This document shows positions 1 to 10,400 of a stretch of DNA of 51,316 nucleotides, piece by piece (the first letter of the stretch is position 1; each line of letters opens with the position of its first letter). The notes beneath the pieces were generated by a model. It searched no databases. It was not told the origin of the DNA and saw only the letters and a program-made list of their open reading frames with translations. This DNA is from Collimonas sp. OK607 (GTDB lineage: Bacteria > Pseudomonadota > Gammaproteobacteria > Burkholderiales > Burkholderiaceae_D). The position numbers were made by a program, and so were the translations under genes. The stretch is taken from the NCBI RefSeq assembly GCF_900111995.1, contig NZ_FOKF01000033.1, positions 1 through 51,316 of the forward strand, read 5' to 3'.

Positions 1-415
<415 letters not shown>

Positions 416-425
416 CTACGATCAG

Positions 426-1142
426 TTAGTTGACTGCAGGAACAGTGCTGCCAGCACCGACGGTGGCTTGCGCTTGCGCCTTGTGCATGCGGTTGCGTCC
501 GGCAACTGCGTGTTCGCGCATGATGTCGCCTGCGGCTTGCGAGTCACCACTGGCGATGGCGTCGACGATCTTGTGATGCTCAGTGGTGGAAGTCGGCAGG
601 CTGCCCTTTTGCGCCAGCGCCGAGCGGCGGAACAGATTGAGTTCGTTGACCAGACGCCGATAGGTATGCAACAGCTTCTTGTTGGCGGTGAATTGCACAA
701 GCGAGTCATGGAAGTTCAGATTCAACTTCAGGTAACCATCGACGTCGCCCAGCGCCACCATGCCATCCATGCGATCAAGCAGCGTGCGTAACTCCTGCAC
801 CTGGGCCGGCTTGATGGTCCCCGCCAGCTTGCGACCGATCAGCTCATCCAGTGCGGCTCGCACCTCATAGATTTCATCGGCTTCTTCGACCGAGATCTGG
901 CGCACGAAGACGCCACAATTCTTTTCCTGCTGGACCAGCCCCGCCTCTTCCAGCGCCCGGAACGCCTCACGCACCGGGCCGCGTGAGACCCCTAGCATTT
1001 CCGCCAGCGAGACTTCATTGAGCTTGTCGCCGGCGACCAGATCGCCGCTCAGGATCATGCGCTCCAGCTCTTTCTGAACTAGCGACGGCAGCGAGTTTTT
1101 CTGAACCAGGGCGATGGTGTTCATGGTGCGGTTATTGGTCAT
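426..1142 (-). CDS. phnR: GntR/FadR-family phosphonate utilisation regulator (PhnR type)
   Basis: This 238-residue regulator has an N-terminal GntR winged helix (VQKELERMILSGDLVAGDKL, then LAEMLGVSRGPVREAFRALEEAGLV) and a C-terminal FCD ligand domain. The FCD metal-site pattern is visible: NFHDSLV, then TEHHKIVDAI, then MREHA. I chose the ATG at 1140-1142 (MTNNRTMNT). An in-frame ATG at 1211 would add an unlikely Lys/His-rich extension. The gene is divergent from the AEP transport operon and upstream of phnA, which matches the Burkholderiales family of phosphonate-associated GntR regulators. It probably responds to AEP or a catabolite and binds the palindromes in the 1143-1336 spacer. The family assignment is firm; the ligand is inferred. 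Confidence 0.88.
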   Translation of the reverse strand: MTNNRTMNTIALVQKNSLPSLVQKELERMILSGDLVAGDKLNEVSLAEMLGVSRGPVREAFRALEEAGLVQQEKNCGVFVRQISVEEADEIYEVRAALDELIGRKLAGTIKPAQVQELRTLLDRMDGMVALGDVDGYLKLNLNFHDSLVQFTANKKLLHTYRRLVNELNLFRRSALAQKGSLPTSTTEHHKIVDAIASGDSQAAGDIMREHAVAGRNRMHKAQAQATVGAGSTVPAVN

Positions 1143-1194
1143 GGCAGATCTTTTTTTGAGATGGTGATTGCACTTTAATTTAACAACGTGTAGA

Positions 1195-1238
1195 TTGTCA
1201 ACAAAATACATAAAACATGATGTAATAAAAAAACATCA
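1195..1238. promoter_or_regulatory. candidate PhnR operator palindromes
   Basis: The AT-rich divergent spacer between the regulator and the transport operon holds two small palindromes: TTGTCAACAA (1195-1204), with TTGT/ACAA arms, and ACATGATGT (1215-1223). The second overlaps a spaced repeat TGATG (1218-1222) / CATCA (1234-1238). FCD-type GntR proteins usually bind short palindromes of this size. No consensus for this subgroup was available for comparison. Confidence 0.4.
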
Positions 1239-1336
1239 AAAAAGAAATAAAAGACAGCACCCCGCAGCAGATTGATCAGGTTTCGACATTGGCGGCATCA
1301 CGGTAGACGATTTGCTCAACATCTGAGGAGATGGCA

Positions 1337-2401
1337 ATGAAACAGCAATTTACACGAATCCTGCGCACAAGCGCAGTAGCCGGAGTTGTAACAGTCCTGC
1401 TAGGCGCCGGCCTTGCCCTGACGGCAGCCAGCAGCCTGGCCCAGTCTAAAACCTCGCTGCTGGTGTATACCGCGCTGGAAACCGATGCCATGAAACAGTA
1501 TAAGGACGGTTTCGAGAAAGCCAATCCGACTGTCGAAATCCGTTGGGTGCGCGACTCTACCGGTGTTGTCACTGCCAAATTGCTGGCTGAAAAGAACAAT
1601 CCGCAGGCCGATGTAGTGGTCGGCCTGGCCGCCACCAGCCTGGCCTTGCTGGGCCAGGAAGGCATGTTGCTGCCGTACGAGCCGACCGGCATGAAACAGC
1701 TCAATCCGGCCTACGTAGATAGCGCCCGGCCGCCATCCTGGGTTGGCATGGATGTCTGGGGCGCGACCATTTGCTTCAATACGGTAGAAGCCAAGAAACT
1801 GAACTTGCCAAAGCCGACCAGCTGGCAAGATTTGGCCAAGCCGATCTATAAGGGCCAGATCGTCATGCCGCATCCGGCATCCAGCGGTACTGGTTACCTG
1901 GATGTCACAGCCTGGTTGCAGATGTTCGGTGAAGCCAACGGCTGGAAGTACATGGATGCCCTGCATCAGAACATCGCCCAATATACCCACTCCGGCTCCA
2001 AACCTTGCACCATGGCCGGCACCGGCGAATTTCCTATCGGCATTTCATTTGAATTCCGTGGCCATCAGGTAAAACGCAGCGGCGCCCCGATCGAGTTGAT
2101 TTTCCCGAAAGAAGGCCTAGGCTGGGATGTGGAAGCCAGCGGCATCATGAAGGGCGCCAAAAACCTGGATGCAGCGAAGAAACTGGTCGACTGGATGAGC
2201 AGCAAGGAAGCTAACCAGGTCAGCTCCAACTGGTGGGCCATCGTTGCCTATCCCGGCATCGCCAAAAAAGTCGAGGGTATTCCTGATAATTACGAAAAAC
2301 TGCTGATCACGCCTAACGACTTCAACTGGTCGGCCAAGAACCGCGAGCGTATCCTGGCTGAATGGGGCACACGTTACAACTCCAAGGCGGAAAAGAAGTA
2401 A
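1337..2401 (+). CDS. phnS: 2-aminoethylphosphonate ABC transporter substrate-binding protein
   Basis: This 354-residue periplasmic binding protein belongs to the iron/AEP (Fbp-like, family 1) group. A signal peptide is evident: positively charged start, hydrophobic stretch to about residue 33, cleavage near SLA-QS. The mature part starts TSLLVYTALETDAMKQY and contains VRDSTGVVTAKLLAE and NPQADVV, as usual in this group. The start at 1337 is preferred because GAGGAG (1325-1330) lies six bases upstream; the in-frame ATG at 1331 directly abuts it. It should capture AEP and deliver it to the permease encoded downstream. It is the first gene of a tight operon. Substrate is inferred from the PhnW/PhnA context, since related proteins bind ferric iron or polyamines. 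Confidence 0.88.
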   Translation: MKQQFTRILRTSAVAGVVTVLLGAGLALTAASSLAQSKTSLLVYTALETDAMKQYKDGFEKANPTVEIRWVRDSTGVVTAKLLAEKNNPQADVVVGLAATSLALLGQEGMLLPYEPTGMKQLNPAYVDSARPPSWVGMDVWGATICFNTVEAKKLNLPKPTSWQDLAKPIYKGQIVMPHPASSGTGYLDVTAWLQMFGEANGWKYMDALHQNIAQYTHSGSKPCTMAGTGEFPIGISFEFRGHQVKRSGAPIELIFPKEGLGWDVEASGIMKGAKNLDAAKKLVDWMSSKEANQVSSNWWAIVAYPGIAKKVEGIPDNYEKLLITPNDFNWSAKNRERILAEWGTRYNSKAEKK

Positions 2402-2438
2402 CGCTTCGCCATTCGTGACTACCCGGGAGAGCAGCATC

Positions 2439-3566
2439 ATGTCTCAGCAGAATCCTTGCCTAGCGTCCAAGCCTTATCTGGCGCTGGAAAACATCTCGAA
2501 ATCGTTCGGCAGCTTTCATGCGCTGCGCGACATCAACCTGACTGTTGCGGAAGGCGAGTTCGTCTGTTTCCTGGGGCCGTCCGGTTGTGGCAAGACTACC
2601 CTGCTGCGCATCATTGCCGGCCTGGAAAGCCAAGACCAGGGACGCATCGTCCAGGGCGGCAAAGACATCTCCTGGCTAGCACCTATCAAGCGCGACTATG
2701 GCATCGTGTTCCAGTCCTATGCGCTGTTTCCCAACCTGACCATCGCCGACAATGTCGCCTACGGCCTGGTCAACCGGCGTCAGAGCCGCAGCGCCACTGC
2801 GGAACGGGTCCAGGAGTTGCTGACGCTGGCAGGCTTGCCCACCAGCGGCAAGAAATTCCCGGGACAATTGTCCGGCGGCCAGCAACAGCGGATTGCGCTG
2901 GTGCGGGCCTTGGCGACCTCTCCCGGCCTGCTGTTGCTGGATGAGCCGCTGTCAGCCCTGGATGCACTGGAGCGGGTTCGCCTGCGCAGCGAAATCCGTC
3001 AGCTGCAGCAACGCCTGGGCGTCACCACCATCATGGTGACCCACGACCAGGAGGAAGCCTTGACCATGGCCGATCGCATCGTGGTCATGAATCACGGCGC
3101 CATCGAACAATGCGGCAGCCCGCAAGACATTTATCTGCAACCGGGCTCGCCCTTCGTTGCTTCTTTCGTCGGCAAGGTGAATATCTTGCGCGGCATTTCG
3201 CTTGGCGACGGCCATTTCCGCATCGGCAAACTGGATTTCAATTGCGAATCGCGGGTCGATCACATCCCGGCGGGCCAACCGGTCAAAGTATATTTGCGGC
3301 CCGAGGATTTTGTCGCCCGCAGCGTCGAACAGCGTACTCACAATCACGCCATGGCGGAAGTGAAGAAAATAGAGTTCCTGGGTGCATTCAGTTACCTGAC
3401 GGTGGTGCTGGACGGCATGGAACAGCAACCGGTGGTGGCTTCGATGTCACTCAATCTGCTGAAAGAACTTGATCTGGGCATCGGCAGCAAGCTGCGGTAC
3501 GGATTGCTGCCGGAGCGCATCCGCGTGTACCCGGATCACGAACAGGCGCAGACGGTGGCGGCATGA
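2439..3566 (+). CDS. phnT: 2-aminoethylphosphonate ABC transporter ATP-binding protein
   Basis: This 375-residue ABC ATPase has Walker A GPSGCGKTT, signature LSGGQQQR, Walker B LLLLDEPLSALD and H-loop VTHDQEEA, followed by a C-terminal TOBE-like regulatory region (about residues 240-370). It powers AEP import with the fused permease. The ATG at 2439 is preceded by GGGAGAG (2425-2431). An upstream ATG at 2415 lacks a good ribosome site. Its TGA overlaps the ATG of the permease (ATGA at 3563-3566), indicating translational coupling. Fbp/Pot-type ATPases look alike, so the substrate is inferred from context. Confidence 0.88.
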   Translation: MSQQNPCLASKPYLALENISKSFGSFHALRDINLTVAEGEFVCFLGPSGCGKTTLLRIIAGLESQDQGRIVQGGKDISWLAPIKRDYGIVFQSYALFPNLTIADNVAYGLVNRRQSRSATAERVQELLTLAGLPTSGKKFPGQLSGGQQQRIALVRALATSPGLLLLDEPLSALDALERVRLRSEIRQLQQRLGVTTIMVTHDQEEALTMADRIVVMNHGAIEQCGSPQDIYLQPGSPFVASFVGKVNILRGISLGDGHFRIGKLDFNCESRVDHIPAGQPVKVYLRPEDFVARSVEQRTHNHAMAEVKKIEFLGAFSYLTVVLDGMEQQPVVASMSLNLLKELDLGIGSKLRYGLLPERIRVYPDHEQAQTVAA

Positions 3567-5296
3567 ACAGGCCGGCCAGCGCACTCAACCTGACGCCGCT
3601 TACTGCCAGCGGCGGCAAAACCGTTGGCGGCCGCCAGCAAAGCCACTGGCATGAACGGATTGCGCATGGCTTGCTATTGCTGGTCTGCGCCGGACTGGCG
3701 ATATTCCTGCTGATGCCGGTGCTGATGATCCTTATCCAAAGCGTGCAAGACAAGGACGGCGCTTTTGTCGGGCTGCGCCAGTTCACCGACTACATGTCGA
3801 CGCCGGCACTGCGGCAATCGGTGCTGAATACATTATTCATTGCGATATCGGTGACGGCGCTGGTGATCCCGGCGGCCTTCACTTTTGCCTATGCGCTGAC
3901 GCGCAGCATGATGCCGTTCAAACGCTTTTTCCGTACGCTATCGCTGATCCCGATCCTGGCGCCGTCGCTGCTGGCCGCCATCTCGTTCGTGCAGTGGTTC
4001 GGCACCCAGGGCGCGCTGAAGGGTTTACTGGGCGGCGCTTCTATCTATGGTCCGATCGGTATCATCATCAGCGAATGCTATGCCGTGTTTCCGCACGCCT
4101 TGATGATTTTGATTACTGCACTATCGCTGGCTGACGGCCGCTTGTATGAAGTGGCGGAATCGCTCGGCACCAGCCGCTTCCGCAAATTCCGGACCATCAC
4201 CCTGCCCGGCGCCAAGTACGGGTTGATCAGTGCAATGCTGGTAGTGTTTACTTTCACCGTCAACGATTTCGGCGTACCAAAAGTCATCGGCGGCGATTTC
4301 AATGTGTTGGCGATCGATGTATATCAACTGGTCATCGGCCAGCAGAATTTCAACAAAGGTGCGGTGGTCAGCTTGCTGCTGCTATTGCCGGCGTTGATGG
4401 CGTTTGCTATCGACTTTACCATCCGGCGTAAATTGCAATCGCAGCTATCGGCACGCGCCGTACCGTTTGTGCCCAAGCGCCATCGCCTGTTCGATGCCTT
4501 GATGTTCTGCTACTGCGGCCTGGTCTGCTTTCTGCTGCTGTCGGTATTGGGCATGGCGGTGTACACCTCTTTCATCAAGCTGTGGCCTTACAACCTGACG
4601 CTGGTTTGGGACCACTATTATTTCGGCCTGATCCAGGACGGCATCCTGGAATCGTATTTCAATAGCTTGCGGTTGGCGGGCTATGTGGTTGTCAGCGGCA
4701 TAGTCCTGATTTTCGGTAGTGCCTACCTGGTCGAAAAGACGCGCGGCATGGACGCGGCGCGCCCTGTGTTCCGCCTGTTGGCCATGCTGCCTATGGGTGT
4801 ACCGGGACTGGTACTCGGCCTGGGTTACATCATGTTCTTCAACCATCCCGACAATCCTTTGAATTTCCTGTATCGCAGCATGGCGATCCTGGTGTTGTCG
4901 ACGGTGGTGCATTACTTCACCTCCAGTTACCTGACTGCTGTCACTGCCTTGAAGGCGATAGACAACGAGTTCGAAGCGGTATCGGCATCACTCAAGGTGC
5001 CCTTCTATAAAACTTTTCTGCGGGTGACGGTGCCGGTTTGCCTGCCGGCGATCCTGGACATCGGCCGCTACCTGTTCATCAATGCCATGACCACCATTTC
5101 GGCAGTGGTGTTTCTGTACTCTCCCGACACCACACTGGCATCGGTGGCGCTGCTGAATCTGGAAGCCGAGGGCAAAATCGGCCCGGCAGCGGCGATGGGA
5201 ACGTTGATCGTACTGACTTCCGCCATCGTCTGCCTGCTGTACGCATTGATTACACGCGTGCTGCTAAAGAAAGCGCAAAGCTGGCGCCAGACCTGA
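3563..5296 (+). CDS. phnU: 2-aminoethylphosphonate ABC transporter permease, fused double domain
   Basis: At 577 residues this permease carries two binding-protein-dependent transport domains in one chain, roughly residues 30-290 and 310-575, joined by a charged linker near AVPFVPKRHR. Each half has about six membrane segments and an EAA-type loop: EVAESLGTSRFRKFRTITLPG in the first half and EAVSASLKVPFYKTFLRVTVP in the second. Fused permeases of this sort occur in FbpB/ThiP-like importers and in Burkholderiales AEP transporters; other bacteria use two separate genes. The start overlaps the ATPase stop by four bases. Transport of AEP is inferred from the locus. Confidence 0.86.
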   Translation: MNRPASALNLTPLTASGGKTVGGRQQSHWHERIAHGLLLLVCAGLAIFLLMPVLMILIQSVQDKDGAFVGLRQFTDYMSTPALRQSVLNTLFIAISVTALVIPAAFTFAYALTRSMMPFKRFFRTLSLIPILAPSLLAAISFVQWFGTQGALKGLLGGASIYGPIGIIISECYAVFPHALMILITALSLADGRLYEVAESLGTSRFRKFRTITLPGAKYGLISAMLVVFTFTVNDFGVPKVIGGDFNVLAIDVYQLVIGQQNFNKGAVVSLLLLLPALMAFAIDFTIRRKLQSQLSARAVPFVPKRHRLFDALMFCYCGLVCFLLLSVLGMAVYTSFIKLWPYNLTLVWDHYYFGLIQDGILESYFNSLRLAGYVVVSGIVLIFGSAYLVEKTRGMDAARPVFRLLAMLPMGVPGLVLGLGYIMFFNHPDNPLNFLYRSMAILVLSTVVHYFTSSYLTAVTALKAIDNEFEAVSASLKVPFYKTFLRVTVPVCLPAILDIGRYLFINAMTTISAVVFLYSPDTTLASVALLNLEAEGKIGPAAAMGTLIVLTSAIVCLLYALITRVLLKKAQSWRQT

Positions 5297-5360
5297 TCAA
5301 GCGACATCTTACATCTATTCAATATTCGACTAACACTCGCATCAAACCAAAGGAAATATC

Positions 5361-6503
5361 ATGAGCCTGCAAAGCCGCGACCCGATTCTTCTGACCCCAG
5401 GCCCATTGACCACGTCGCTCGCCACCAAAAGCGCGATGCTGCAGGACTGGGGTTCATGGGATGCATCATTCAATGCCATCACCGGCAAGGTGCGCCAGCA
5501 ATTGCTGGACATCGCGAACGCCCACGAGACGCATGTGTGTGTGCCGATGCAGGGCAGCGGCACGTTTTCGATCGAAGCGGCGATCAACACGCTGCTGCCG
5601 CGTAACGGCCACATGCTGGTGCTGATCAACGGCGCCTACGGCAAGCGCATGGCAAAAATCGTCGAGATGATGGGACGCCAGGTAACTGTATTCGAAACCG
5701 CCGAGGACGTGCCTACCACCGCCGCCGACGTCGAGCGTGTGCTGAGCAACGATCGTAGCATCACGCACGTGGGTGTGATCCATTGCGAAACCAGCACCGG
5801 CATCCTGAATCCATTGCAAGAAATCGCCGAGGTGGTAGCGCAGTACAAGAAGAGCCTGATCATTGACGCCATGAGTTCCTTTGGCGCGCTGGAAATCGAC
5901 GCGGCGAAAATCAGTTTCGATGCGCTGATCGCGGCCAGCGGCAAATGCATCGAAGGTCCGCCAGGCATGGGCTTTGTGATTGCACGCAAGAGCGTATTGG
6001 AAAAATGCGCAGGCAACTCAAGGTCTTTGTCGCTCGATTTGTACGACCAGTGGACTTACATGGAAAAGACCACGCAATGGCGCTTCACGCCGCCGACGCA
6101 TATCGTGGTTGCCTTCCATCAGGCCTTGAATCAGTTTTTTGCGGAAGGCGGCCAGCCGGCAAGGCTGGCGCGCTATACCAAAAACTACGACACCTTGATG
6201 GCGGGTATGCGCGAGTTGGGATTAATCCAGTTTTTACCGGCAAAAATCCAGGCGCCTATCATCGTCACCATGCATGCGCCGAACAGCGCCAATTACGAGT
6301 TCAAGAATTTTTACAACCGGGTGCGCGATAAAGGTTTCATTTTGTATCCGGGCAAGCTGACCCAGGCTGAGACTTTCCGCGTGGGTTGTATCGGCGCGAT
6401 TGGCCCGGATGAAATGCGGCAGGCGGTGCATGCGATCGGCGATGCGTTGAACGAGATGGAAATTAAAACCAGGAACGTAAACAACTCTTGTGAGAGGCGT
6501 TAA
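5361..6503 (+). CDS. phnW: 2-aminoethylphosphonate--pyruvate transaminase
   Basis: This 380-residue PLP enzyme transfers the amino group of AEP to pyruvate, giving phosphonoacetaldehyde and alanine. It begins with the typical [14 protein letters not shown] segment. The Asp that contacts the PLP ring is in IIDAMSSFG (Asp169) and the Schiff-base lysine is in [12 protein letters not shown] (Lys195). AAAGGAAAT precedes the ATG. The gene lies 64 bases after the permease, at the end of the operon, with a hairpin behind it. The extreme C-terminus (NVNNSCERR) is slightly longer than usual. Assignment is strong. Confidence 0.95.
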   Translation: MSLQSRDPILLTPGPLTTSLATKSAMLQDWGSWDASFNAITGKVRQQLLDIANAHETHVCVPMQGSGTFSIEAAINTLLPRNGHMLVLINGAYGKRMAKIVEMMGRQVTVFETAEDVPTTAADVERVLSNDRSITHVGVIHCETSTGILNPLQEIAEVVAQYKKSLIIDAMSSFGALEIDAAKISFDALIAASGKCIEGPPGMGFVIARKSVLEKCAGNSRSLSLDLYDQWTYMEKTTQWRFTPPTHIVVAFHQALNQFFAEGGQPARLARYTKNYDTLMAGMRELGLIQFLPAKIQAPIIVTMHAPNSANYEFKNFYNRVRDKGFILYPGKLTQAETFRVGCIGAIGPDEMRQAVHAIGDALNEMEIKTRNVNNSCERR

Positions 6504-6515
6504 AGAGAGAACGCG

Positions 6516-6545
6516 GGCCGGATTTTGTAAAGACAGAATCCGGCC
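6516..6545 (+). terminator. hairpin after phnW
   Basis: GGCCGGATTTTG (6516-6527) pairs with CAGAATCCGGCC (6534-6545), an arm of 12 with one G-T pair and a six-base loop. It lies 13 bases after the phnW stop, between convergent genes. The following bases (TGGTTATAC) are only weakly T-rich, so termination strength is uncertain. Confidence 0.6.
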
Positions 6546-6561
6546 TGGTTATACAAGATCG

Positions 6562-6993
6562 TTACGCACAACCATGACCGCCCGCGGTCTTGCTAGTCAT
6601 CGGCAAATCCCGTCCGCTTTCGCGTGTATGACTGGCGGCTTCCAGTCGCTGCAGATAATCTTCCCACATCGCTTCCTGATCTCGCCCCAGTTTGTACAGA
6701 TAGGCCCAGGTATAAATGCCGCTGACGTGCCCATCCGAAAAGGTCGGCTTGACTGCGTAATTGCCTACCGGATCAAGCGCAGCCATTTCGACATTGCGTT
6801 TACCGGTTTGCAGTACCTCTTGCCCTGGACCGTGGCCGCTTACTTCCGCCGATGGCGAATAGACGCGCATCAATTCAAACGGCAATGAAAACACCGCGCC
6901 GTCATCGAAGGCGACTTCCAGCGTGCACGATTGCTTGTGTACTGTGAATGATACCGGTATTGGCGCAGGTGCTGATTGTTTGGAACCGATCAT
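6562..6993 (-). CDS. DUF971 / GBBH-like N-terminal domain protein
   Basis: This small 143-residue protein consists of a single DUF971 domain, the fold also found at the N-terminus of gamma-butyrobetaine hydroxylase. Recognisable parts are PVSFTVHKQSCTLEVAFDDG, FELMRVYSPSAEV and NYAVKPTFSDGHVSGIYTWAYL. Typical Fe-S assembly-associated DUF971 proteins share the Asp/His-containing DGH.SGIY segment. The C-terminus ends GGHGCA, a His/Cys tail. I chose the ATG at 6991-6993 (MIGSKQ), since upstream sequence in frame is low-complexity and overlaps the HIT gene. It is the last of three same-strand genes. Molecular function is not established. Confidence 0.8.
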   Translation of the reverse strand: MIGSKQSAPAPIPVSFTVHKQSCTLEVAFDDGAVFSLPFELMRVYSPSAEVSGHGPGQEVLQTGKRNVEMAALDPVGNYAVKPTFSDGHVSGIYTWAYLYKLGRDQEAMWEDYLQRLEAASHTRESGRDLPMTSKTAGGHGCA

Positions 6994-7022
6994 TGAGATT
7001 ATCCGGGGGAGATTAAATAAGA

Positions 7023-7451
7023 TTAAAACTGCTCGGATATCGCCGAGCGCAATGCGCCCAGCAATGCCTGTCGCTGCGCATGGCTGGCCGGCAGCGGTTG
7101 CCGCTGGGCTTGCGCCCACACCGGACTAGGGAAATGAGCGTCGTCCAGATAACGTGGAATCACATGCCAATGCACATGCGGCGTCATGTTGCCGAGGCTG
7201 GCCAGGTTGATTTTTTCAGGCTGCATGACGGCGCGCACGACAGATTCCACCTTGCATACCGCAGCCATTAAAGTGCTGCGATCGGCGATCGGCAAATCCG
7301 TCATTTCCTTCACATGATCGTTCCAGATGACACGGCAGAATCCAGGATACAAGGGATCGTCGACCAGCACCACGCGGAATTTTTCGGCGCGGTGGAGAAT
7401 CTCCCCACCGTCGCCGCTGCATAGTTCGCAATCAACCGAATGCTCTGTCAT
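7023..7451 (-). CDS. HIT-family nucleotide-binding hydrolase
   Basis: This 142-residue protein carries the histidine triad motif HVHWHVIP near residues 92-99, with an N-terminal CELC pair. HIT proteins hydrolyse nucleoside phosphate bonds such as AMP-lysine, AMP-amine or dinucleoside polyphosphates. This branch (DPLYPGFCRVIWNDHVKEMTDL) is the short bacterial type. The ATG lies three bases after the stop of the large oxidoreductase, so the two are translationally linked. Substrate is unknown. Confidence 0.88.
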   Translation of the reverse strand: MTEHSVDCELCSGDGGEILHRAEKFRVVLVDDPLYPGFCRVIWNDHVKEMTDLPIADRSTLMAAVCKVESVVRAVMQPEKINLASLGNMTPHVHWHVIPRYLDDAHFPSPVWAQAQRQPLPASHAQRQALLGALRSAISEQF

Positions 7452-7453
7452 GG

Positions 7454-10400
7454 TTACACCAGGATCCGCTCGATGCCACCGTTATTGGCGCGCGCCACAT
7501 AATCCGGCAACCAGTTCTCGCCCAGGATATGACGCGCCATTTCCACCACGATGTAATCGGCGGTGGTGCCGGAATCATCGTTGTAGCGCGACAAACCTTG
7601 CAGGCAAGACGGGCAGGAAGTGAGGATCTTGACGTCACCGCCAAAACCATCGGCGCGCAGTTTATCCGCGCCCTTGTTCATCTCTTCTTCCTTGCGGAAA
7701 CGGACCTGGGTCGAGACATCCGGACGGCTCACGCCGAACGTGCCGGACTCGCCGCAGCAACGTTCGTTCTTCTCGATCTTGGCGCCGTTGTCGGTGGTGA
7801 TCAAGGCATTCACCGTCTTCATCGGATCCTGCAATTTCATCGGGCTGTGGCACGGATCGTGGTACATGTAACGCGTACCGCTGACGCCTTCCAGCTTGAG
7901 ATTTTTCTCAAGCAGGTATTCGTGGATATCGATAATCCGGCAGCCCGGGAAGATCTTGTCGAACTGATAGCCCTGCAACTGATCGTAGCAAGTACCGCAA
8001 GATACGATGACGGTCTTGATGTCGAGGTAGTTCAGGGTATTCGCCATACGATGGAACAGCACGCGATTGTCGGTGATGATCTTTTCCGCCTTGTCGAAAT
8101 CGCCGGAGCCGCGTTGCGGGTAACCGCAGCACAGATAGCCAGGTGGCAGCACGGTTTGCACGCCGACCTCCCACAACATGGCCTGGGTCGCCAATCCCAC
8201 TTGCGAGAACAGACGCTCGGAACCGCAGCCGGGGAAGTAAAACACCGCTTCGGTATCCGCCGTGGTGCTCTTCGGATCACGGATGATCGGCACGATCTTG
8301 TCGTCTTCGATGTCCAGCAAGGCGCGCGCAGTCTTCTTCGGCAGATTACCCGGCATCTTCTTGTTGATGAAGTGGATCACCTGCTCTTTGATCGGCGCCT
8401 TGCCTACCGTGGCCGGCGGTTTCTTGGTCTGCTTCTTGGCGAATTTCTTCAGTATGTCGTTGCCGAGACGCTGTGCCTTGAAGCCCCAGTCAGTCATGAC
8501 TTTACGGGTCATGTTGATGGTGGCCGGATCGGTTGCATTCAGGAAGAACATGGCGGCAGTGGTGCCCGGATTGAACGATTTCTTGTTCATCTTGCGCAGC
8601 AGGTTGCGCATGTTCATCGAGACGTCGCCGAAATCGATATCGACCGGACATGGCGTCAAGCATTTGTGGCATACGGTGCAATGATCGGCCACATCCTCGA
8701 ACTCTTCCCAATGCTTGATCGAGATGCCGCGCCGCGTTTGCTCTTCATACAGGAAGGCTTCCACCAGCAGCGAAGTCGCCAGGATCTTGTTGCGCGGCGA
8801 ATACAGCAGGTTGGCGCGCGGCACGTGGGTGGCGCACACCGGTTTGCATTTGCCGCAACGCAGGCAATCCTTGACGCTGTTGGCGATGGCGCCGATATCG
8901 CTTTGTTGCATGATCAGCGATTCGTGTCCCATCAGGCCGAACGACGGCGTATAGGCGTTGCTCAGGTCAGCCTCGAAACCAGGCAGGTTCAGCAGCTTGC
9001 CCTTGTTGAAGCGGCCTTCCGGATCGACACGTAATTTGTAGCTGCGGAAATCCTTGATCTCGTCTTCCGTCAGGAATTCCAGCTTTGTGATACCGATCCC
9101 GTGTTCGCCCGAAATCACGCCATCCAGCGAGCGCGCCAGCGTCATGATGCGAGCTACGGCTGCATGCGCATCCTGCAGCATTTCGTAGTGGTCGGAATTG
9201 ACCGGCAAGTTGGTGTGCACGTTGCCGTCGCCGGCGTGCATGTGCAAGGCAACGAATACGCGACCACGCAAGACCTGCTTGTGAATCGCGTTGAACTCGT
9301 CGAGAATCAGCTTGAACGAGGCGCCGTTGAAAATCTGTCGCAGCAAGGCGCGTACTTCCTGTTTCCAGGAGACCCGCACAGTGCGGTCCTGCACCACGTC
9401 GAACACGGTGGCGGCAGGTTGTTGCAACAGGCGCTGGTCAAATGTCGCGCTGAGTTTTTCCAGCCCCAACGCGGCCAGCTCTTCTTTCGCATCCTTGAGC
9501 GGCGTATCCAGATTCGCCAGCAGATAAGTCCAGCGCGCCTGCACGTCGGCTAACAGTTGCTCAGCCTGATGCACGCGGTCTTCCAGGATTTCTGCTGCAG
9601 GAATGTCGTCGCCATCGGCATCGTCACCCTTGCCTAAAGGCAGATTTCCCTTGAGCAGGAAATCGCGCAATTCGCCCAGCAATTGCAGCTTGTTCTTGCC
9701 CGACAATTCAATGTTGATGCGTTCGATACCGTCGGTGTACTCGCCCATGCGGTTGAGCGGAATCACCACGTCTTCATTGATCTTGAAGGCGTTGGTATGT
9801 TTGGCGATGGCCGCCGTGCGGGCACGGTCCAGCCAGAATTTCTTGCGTGCTTCCGGGCTGACCGCGACGAAACCTTCACCGACCCGGTTGTTCGCCATGC
9901 GCACCACTTCCGATGCTGCATGCGCTACTGCGTTTTCATCGTCGCCGACGATATCGCCGAACAAGGCCATCTTCGGCAACACGCCACGTTTCGACTTGGT
10001 GGTGTAGCCTACCGCGCGCAGATAACGCTCATCCAGATGCTCCAGGCCGGCCAGGATCGCCCCGCCCTTTTTGGTTTCCGCATCGAGGAAATCCTTGATC
10101 TCGACGATCGAAGGAATCGCGTCGCGCGCCTGACCGAAAAATTCCAGGCAGACGGTGCGCGTGTGCTTCGGCATCTTGTGCAGAATCCAACGGCCGGATG
10201 TAATCAAGCCGTCGCAGCCTTCTTTCTGAATTCCTGGCAAACCCGCCAGGAATTTGTCGGTCACGTCTTTGCCCAGGCCTTCCTTGCGGAATACGCGGCC
10301 GGCAATTTCCAGTATTTCTGTCTTGAACGGCTTTTCGCTCGGGTGGCCTTTTTCAGCCGGGTGACGCCATTCCAGCTGGAAACGCGCCAACGGCGTGTCG

